DNA from: Phragmites australis
Lineage: Eukaryota; Streptophyta; Magnoliopsida; Poales; Poaceae
Length of the DNA stretch: 64,000 bases
Direction of reading: 5' to 3'
NCBI RefSeq assembly: GCF_958298935.1
Contig: NC_084943.1
Coordinates: forward strand, 20,267,001-20,331,000
Shown: piece by piece, positions 58,791 through 64,000 of the stretch
Numbering within the stretch: the stretch's first letter is position 1
Layout: each line of letters starts with the position of its first letter
Notes under the pieces: model-generated
What the model was told of the DNA's origin: nothing
Database searches by the model: none
Seen by the model: only the letters and a program-made list of their open reading frames with translations
Position numbers and translations under genes: made by a program

Positions 58791-59859
58791 GACGTTGTTG
58801 TATGTGAGCCGTTGGTCGCGCGTTCCACGCATAGGCCCCCACGACCTTCCTCCGCCTTCGATCACCAGTACTACACTAGTCCTCAGCCTTCACTCCTTGA
58901 CCTGGCAATTTTTTTTAAGAATTTTTTATTTAGTCTGAGAAGTCTTAGAATAAATAAATATTTTGTAGGTAAATTTTTCTTTGTAATATTGTTTCAGATT
59001 TACGTAATCTTAGCAATATGTTCTTATAGATCTATGTAACTTTAATTAACTAGGTATTTTGCTGGATATATTTATTTTATGCCGCAATCTTAGAGTTTTC
59101 TATGAAAATGGTCAAATCCATAACGGTCCATCTGGTGTTCATTTGAGTAATTTTGCAGGTAGGAGGCTCTGGATGGGCCACGCACCAGTTCATAAGAGGC
59201 TCTGGATGGACCGAACATGGCTACGATACTCCTCAGCCTCCGCAACATGTCCATGCAGGAGGCTCTGGTTTTGCCGCGCTTGTGTGTATTCTTACGCTAG
59301 GTATGTCATGACTGTTTATTCCACAATGTTTGATTTATTACACATTCTATACCAATACTCAATTGTTTTTGCACGATATAAATGCAGGTTTGATCCGCAT
59401 TGATACAACCGCACAGGTTTCCAGGAGTTCACCGCACTCTAGTGGGAACCTGTTCTTTGACTATGTAGGGGCCTCAGAAGTGATGGGCTCATCACAGTTG
59501 TACGGTGCACCTCCGCACACTCAAATTACGTAGCAAGAGGTGGAAAGCACCTATTAGTCTCTAGTTACCGAGACGTGAGCACCACACGTCTAATTGGTAC
59601 ACACCTTCCTCCTACGAGCATCCTCGAGAGGAGGAGGAGGCTGACGTTCCAGCGCCAGCACGTAGGCGAAAGCATGCCAGAGTAGGGCCCAGGGTAGGGG
59701 TTGGGGTAGGGGTCAGGAGTAGTCTATGTTGCTTTCATGCTTAATAAATATAATTTGTTCACCTTTCCATTTGTAACTGCTAGTTTAGGGAGTAGTTTAG
59801 TTATTATGATGGTACTAACTTATGATGCTACTATCTTATTCTATTATGTTACTAGTGGC
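58791..59859. other. Probable 3' continuation of the PMD region, no gene called
   Basis: Short frames with repeated GRRLWMGHAP/KRLWMDR/CRRLWFCRA words (59160..59285) suggest a small internal repeat. 59640..59720 reads PAPARRRKHARVGPR then glycine-rich and resembles the basic tails of some MULE-associated proteins. Stops and AT-rich gaps prevent a firm call. Confidence 0.3.
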
Positions 59860-60060
59860 TTTTCAGATTGACGAAACCGGACAGCACGCTAGTTGCTTTT
59901 TAGATTGGCGAAACCACCTTTTATGAGCGAAGTGACCGCACACTGCTATCTTTCATGAGCGAGGTGACCACATGCTGCCATCTTTTATGAGCTATGTGAC
60001 CGCACGCTGTAACCTTTTATGAGCGATGTGACCGCATGCCGCCAACTACTTAGCGTCCAC
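59860..60060. repeat. Imperfect 35-bp tandem repeat
   Basis: Five or six units of the form CTTTTATGAGCGATGTGACC then GCATGCTGCCAA. A related copy appears at 60437..60505, followed at both places by a similar flank (CAGGAAGGCATCC / TAGGAAGTCATCC), so a longer block has been duplicated. Confidence 0.75.
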
Positions 60061-62986
60061 TGACCCCTCACTGTAGGAAGTCATCCAATGCATTCACTAT
60101 ATGCGTCAGTGCATACAGACCGAGTATCTGATGCCCTTCGTCAATATAAGGCACCTCCATCTCGACCATCTGAATACAACAAACACTTAGCATGACGGAG
60201 AGAGGTAGATAGAGAAGGGCCATGCAAGTATTTGAAAGTCCTCCACCAAATGATCCAAGCAGGGACGCGTTCGCCAACCGCTTACTGCTTACCTATAGCT
60301 TGGACTGATCCTAACTCCACGTAATAAAATAATGAGGAAACACACATCCATGACCTTATCCGTTCTTCTGTAGTACCGTGTATCTTTATCTCTCTATCGG
60401 TGGACACCTTTCCAGGGAGATGCGACCCCTCACTGTCAACTTTTTAGATTGATGAAACTGCTTGCTACCACCTTTTCAAACCGATGTGACCGCATGCTGT
60501 CGACTACTCATAGTCCAGTGACCGCTCGTTGCAGGAAGGCATCCCATGCATGCACTGTCTCCAAATTACATACCTATACTTGGTGCATACACCATCGGTC
60601 CTTGCTTATAAAATGCGAGGCAAAGGCAACGAGAAGGTCATGACATCGTAGTTTTCTAAAACACCACTACCATTTGATACCTAAAAACACACTATGGCTA
60701 GCTCCTCAAGCATACATTTCTCGTGGGCATCCAAACTCTCAATAATAGCCCTATAGACTATGAGGGAGATCTAGACAAAAGGTGATTATGTTTTAAAGGA
60801 GGAGAACCTGAACAAAGTGTTGTCGAAATGGCAGACTATGACTCGCTGTACTTGTTTCACCAAGGAGGAATGATGGCGCATGGTAAGCTCTGTAACCTCT
60901 ATGGACCTAAAGACGCACTTGTTAGAGTGCTGTCAGAGATATATTAGGGTGTGCGAACTAACTGACATAGCAAAGTGTTTTAACAAGTGAGCATACACCA
61001 TATTTATGCACCCTTAGCAGTACGAGGAGCACATTAATGTACATTTATTGTTATTACATGTCCCAGTTATTTGTTATGTTGCACTTCTAAGACACGTTTA
61101 TATTTTTGTACGCTCTTTTTTTATACTAGGTATTCCCTTGTGATGAAGAGTTGCTGAACAAATCCATCAAGAACTTTGTAGGGCTGCTTCTGCTCTTCAG
61201 TGATGACTGCCTAACCAGACATAACTGGAGACGCAGAGGTGGTCATTCGAGACACCTTGGTGAAAAATCATTTTTCCATCAACCGTTTGGTAAAAATAGG
61301 CGATGAGAGAAGGTTCAGCCACCGTGGGGCCTATATTTTCACCACATAGTTTGGCGAAAATAGAGTTTTCGCCGTACGGCAGAGTGAAATTTATTTTTGC
61401 CAAATCATTGGATGAATATGTTATATTTTTGCAATTTCTTCATTTTCTGTATTATTTATGTAATATTCATACAAAAAGTAATATTAAAAAAATACCCTTG
61501 CGTGTACGGGATATGCATGCGCCACCTTGTTATTGATTACTCGCTTCCTAGATTTTAACGACCGAGGCAGCGAGACGATGAAGGTGCTGCAGGTCAAGGT
61601 GGTGGAGGACGGTTGGTCGACCAGGCCAGGGTGAGGGAAACTCGGATATAGCGGTTAGCGTGGAGGTGGGTTGCGCTGGTGGACGCCACCGGAAACAGTG
61701 GAGGATGGCGAGGGAGGGGAGTGAGGTGAGGGAGTGTGCTGCTGAAGAGAGAGCACGAAGAGGAAGTTAGTCAGCGGGGGGTTGAAGTCGATCTCCAGGC
61801 TGTACAATCTAGACCCAACGGATGTACTTGGTTAACTGAAAAATTATCTCATTTTCAGGCAACTAAACTATAGCAATGCCCTATTGATTTCTCACTGTTG
61901 CTGGGTTAATTTAAGCTTCTCACCTTTATGCACTGCAGTGGCTGCATGCTCCTATTGGGAGAAATACACGTACCGTGAAAACAACATATCAGTCCGGTTT
62001 TCGCTCTGCCTGGCGCGGGCCAGTGAGCATGAATGCCAAGTTGACAACTATGAGTCCATGATCCATGGTGATATGATCGGCGTTGCTGCAACGAGCTCAG
62101 ACAATGAGGACGTCCGCGTTGCCATTATTGTTCTCAACAGTTGCATGGTCGTCAAGGTCCATGTTGACAACGCTAAGGATGTGCAAGCTTGAACAGCTTA
62201 TCGGACAGACGTCGCCTTCGTTGTTGAGAATGGACTTCAGTCCATATGCACCCATCAGAAATCCAATCGATAGTCAGATGTCCAGATGGACCGTGTATCT
62301 GGGCCCGGGCCAAGCCAGCCCTAAGCTAGTCCGGCTAGCATCCATCCGCTCGATCCGATCCGATCCGATCCGATCCGTTGGCCCTTGACGGAACAACCAC
62401 TTGTTGGATACACTTTTGTAGCTTGTCACACTTTTTATGTACGAGTATGTGACAAATATGGCACATTCAGATTCCTTTGTGAAAAGAATATGATCAGGCT
62501 AGGTAATAGATCAGACGATTTGTTATATCAAATCAAGCTTATTATTTAGATTGTGGCAAATCGTTTGGACGAGCCAAACACATCCTGAGTCCATAAACAA
62601 GCGCATCACGAGGAAATGGGAAGATTAATGACTCACTGGGATCCCCAAGAAGTACTGGGCCGGCCTCAGGGCCTCACAGGGAAACCGGGCTTGGCCCCAG
62701 GGCAGTATGGGTCCTTACCCATCGGGCTCACCAGCCGTGCCGTGTTGGGCTCGAGCCCAAGCCCAGAGCCCAGCCCAGCCCACCCACGTCCGGAGCAGAG
62801 ACACGCGGCAACCGATCCCCTTCCCCTCGCTTCCATTCCATTCCACCATCTCCAATTACCCCCTGTCCATCGCCGCCGCCGCCTTCCTGGAACCTTCGTT
62901 CCCCTCCCCTCCGGCCACTTCCTACAAAGCCACAAAGCCCTCCTCCTCCGCTCGCCGCCTCACCTACCCACCCACTCTCCGCCTCC
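60061..62986. other. Interval before the GRAS gene; unknown frame and simple repeats
   Basis: 60780..60990 (plus) reads DYVLKEENLNKVLSKWQTM, then CTCFTKEE, a TGA, WRMVSSVTSMDLKTHLLECC; it looks protein-like with one stop but I do not recognise it. 61884..62192 (plus) encodes a 102-codon frame with ESMIHGDMIGVAATSS, also unrecognised. A CCGAT tandem run lies at 62348..62378. 62600..62986 is C-rich and probably contains the promoter-proximal part and 5' UTR of the GRAS gene; no TATA box is certain. Confidence 0.4.
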
Positions 62987-64000
62987 ATGGGCTCCTCCTA
63001 CGACATCTCCCCGTGCCTCGGTTCCGGCGTCGATGACCCCTCCCACTTCTTCTACCTCTCCGACCTCGCCCCCGTCTCCCCGTCCTCCTACCTCGACCTC
63101 CCTCCGACGCCTCACCACGAGCAGCAGCAGCTGGAGCAACCCGTCGGCAACGGCGGGGGAGGGACCGCGGGGACGCCGGAGGACCTCGTGCTCCCCTACA
63201 TCTCCCGCATGCTCATGGAGGAGGACATCGACGACAAGTTCTTCTACGACTACCCCGATCACCCCACCCTCGTCCAGGCGCAGCAGCCCTTCCTCGACAT
63301 CCTCTCCAATTCCGACGACACAACCTGCGGCAGCGGCGGCGGCAACAGCTACCACCCCGGCCCCTCCCCCTCCTCCTCCGACAAGTCCGCGCCCCACACC
63401 CCCGCCGCCGTCAACTCCTACGACCCGGCCGCCCACTACACCAGCAGCCCCTTCGACCTCGAACCCGCGGCCTTCTTCGGCGCCGGCGCTAACTCCGACC
63501 TCATGAGCTCCGCCTTCCTCAAGGGCATGGAGGAGGCCAACAAGTTCCTGCCCTCCCAGCACAAGCTCATCATCGACCTCGACCCGCCCGAGGACGCCAA
63601 AACCTTCCTCCTCCCCAGCGAGGACAAGCTCGCTGCCGGATTCAACGGCGTCACCTCTGCTCCTCCCGCGGCTCCGGCGGTCGCGGTGAGCGTGAAGGAG
63701 GAGGAAGCGGTCGATGTGGTGCCTGCAGGCGGCGGCGGCCGGGGGCGCAAGAACCCGTACGACGAGGAGGAGCTCGAGCTGGTGAGCGGCAGGAGCAGCA
63801 AGCAGAGCGCGATGCAGGGGGAGGACGACGCGGCGCGGGACATGTTCGACAGGGTCATGATGCCCACCCACGAGATGTGCGTCGAGCAGATGCAGAAGCT
63901 GCGGATCGCCATGCAGGAGGAGGCGGCCAAGAACGACGGCGGGAAGGCTGGGAACGGGAAGGCGAGGGGCCGGCGCGGTGCGAGGGAGGTGGTGGACCTG
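62987..64000 (+). CDS. GRAS transcription factor, SCL9/14/33 (LISCL) type, 5' part
   Basis: The frame opens at ATG 62987 (CCTCCATGGGC context) and stays open for 338 codons to the window edge. GRAS proteins of the LISCL group are nuclear transcriptional regulators; Arabidopsis SCL14 acts with TGA factors in detoxification responses. Diagnostic N-terminal blocks are visible: EDLVLPYISRMLMEEDIDDK (residues 65..84) with TLVQAQQPFLDIL, FLKGMEEANKFLP (177..189), RGRKNPYDEEELE with GRSSKQSA (252..275), ARDMFDRVM (283..291), and EVVDL at the edge, which starts the conserved VDLRTLL of the GRAS domain. The LHRI, VHIID, PFYRE and SAW regions lie outside the window. The other open frames over this segment are shadows. 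Which SCL it is cannot be settled without the domain. Confidence 0.92.
   Translation, partial: MGSSYDISPCLGSGVDDPSHFFYLSDLAPVSPSSYLDLPPTPHHEQQQLEQPVGNGGGGTAGTPEDLVLPYISRMLMEEDIDDKFFYDYPDHPTLVQAQQPFLDILSNSDDTTCGSGGGNSYHPGPSPSSSDKSAPHTPAAVNSYDPAAHYTSSPFDLEPAAFFGAGANSDLMSSAFLKGMEEANKFLPSQHKLIIDLDPPEDAKTFLLPSEDKLAAGFNGVTSAPPAAPAVAVSVKEEEAVDVVPAGGGGRGRKNPYDEEELELVSGRSSKQSAMQGEDDAARDMFDRVMMPTHEMCVEQMQKLRIAMQEEAAKNDGGKAGNGKARGRRGAREVVDL

Noticed and set aside
62616..63506. Long plus-strand open frame overlapping the GRAS gene
   Set aside because: It is in another frame from the ATG at 62987, is rich in Ser, Thr and Pro as expected of a GC-rich shadow, and the true frame shows clear GRAS family blocks.
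62960..63871. 303-codon minus-strand frame over the GRAS gene
   Set aside because: An antisense shadow of GC-rich coding DNA, with Val/Gly/Glu-rich composition and no domain.

Overview
This is a nuclear genome segment from a grass (Poaceae, perhaps panicoid; the species cannot be fixed from the sequence). The evidence is spliced genes with GT-AG introns, a very GC-rich 5' end on the GRAS gene against AT-rich introns, and a dense nest of typical grass transposons. I place only two apparently intact protein genes. One is a 13-exon minus-strand gene at 14171..18913 encoding an ankyrin-RRM-LOTUS-RING protein that resembles rice MEL2, the meiosis-entry RNA-binding protein. The other is the first 338 codons of a GRAS transcription factor of the SCL9/14/33 group, cut by the window end at 62987..64000.

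Layout. 1..7693 is a nest of LTR-retrotransposon pieces: an inverted copia remnant, a long LTR-like block and a clean solo LTR at 3413..4734. 8.4..9.8 kb holds three copies of one sequence in alternating orientation, two of which form a 764-bp palindrome. 11087..12716 is a dead GT47 exostosin-type glycosyltransferase. The MEL2-like gene follows, with its presumed leader and promoter up to about 21.6 kb. 21.6..25.5 kb has no recognised gene. 25515..31124 is a Mutator-like element (MULE 1) with a hAT element inside. 32100..33179 is a non-autonomous CACTA element. 34097..39680 is a conserved plant membrane-protein gene whose first coding exon is split by a solo LTR and which also carries a frameshift and a stop. 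A 5'-truncated LINE sits at 40758..42058. 45373..51739 is a second MULE (MULE 2), itself invaded by an LTR. 52316..53488 is a CACTA element carrying a gene fragment. 55040..58790 joins a CACTA remnant, a MULE transposase tail and a plant-mobile-domain (PMD) pseudogene. Repeats and unrecognised sequence lead to the GRAS gene.

For six insertions I could read both ends and a target-site duplication of the size expected for the class: the LTR at 3413, MULE 1, the hAT, two CACTAs, MULE 2, the LTR at 34246 and the LINE make up this set, and the mismatches are given per entry. The most interesting pattern is that both MULEs have the same two-gene plan: a MuDR-type transposase and, converging on it, a spliced ORF with a GRF-type zinc finger. 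Both copies are decayed, so the plan is visible but neither element looks active. Boundaries and exons were read by eye; no database search was possible.
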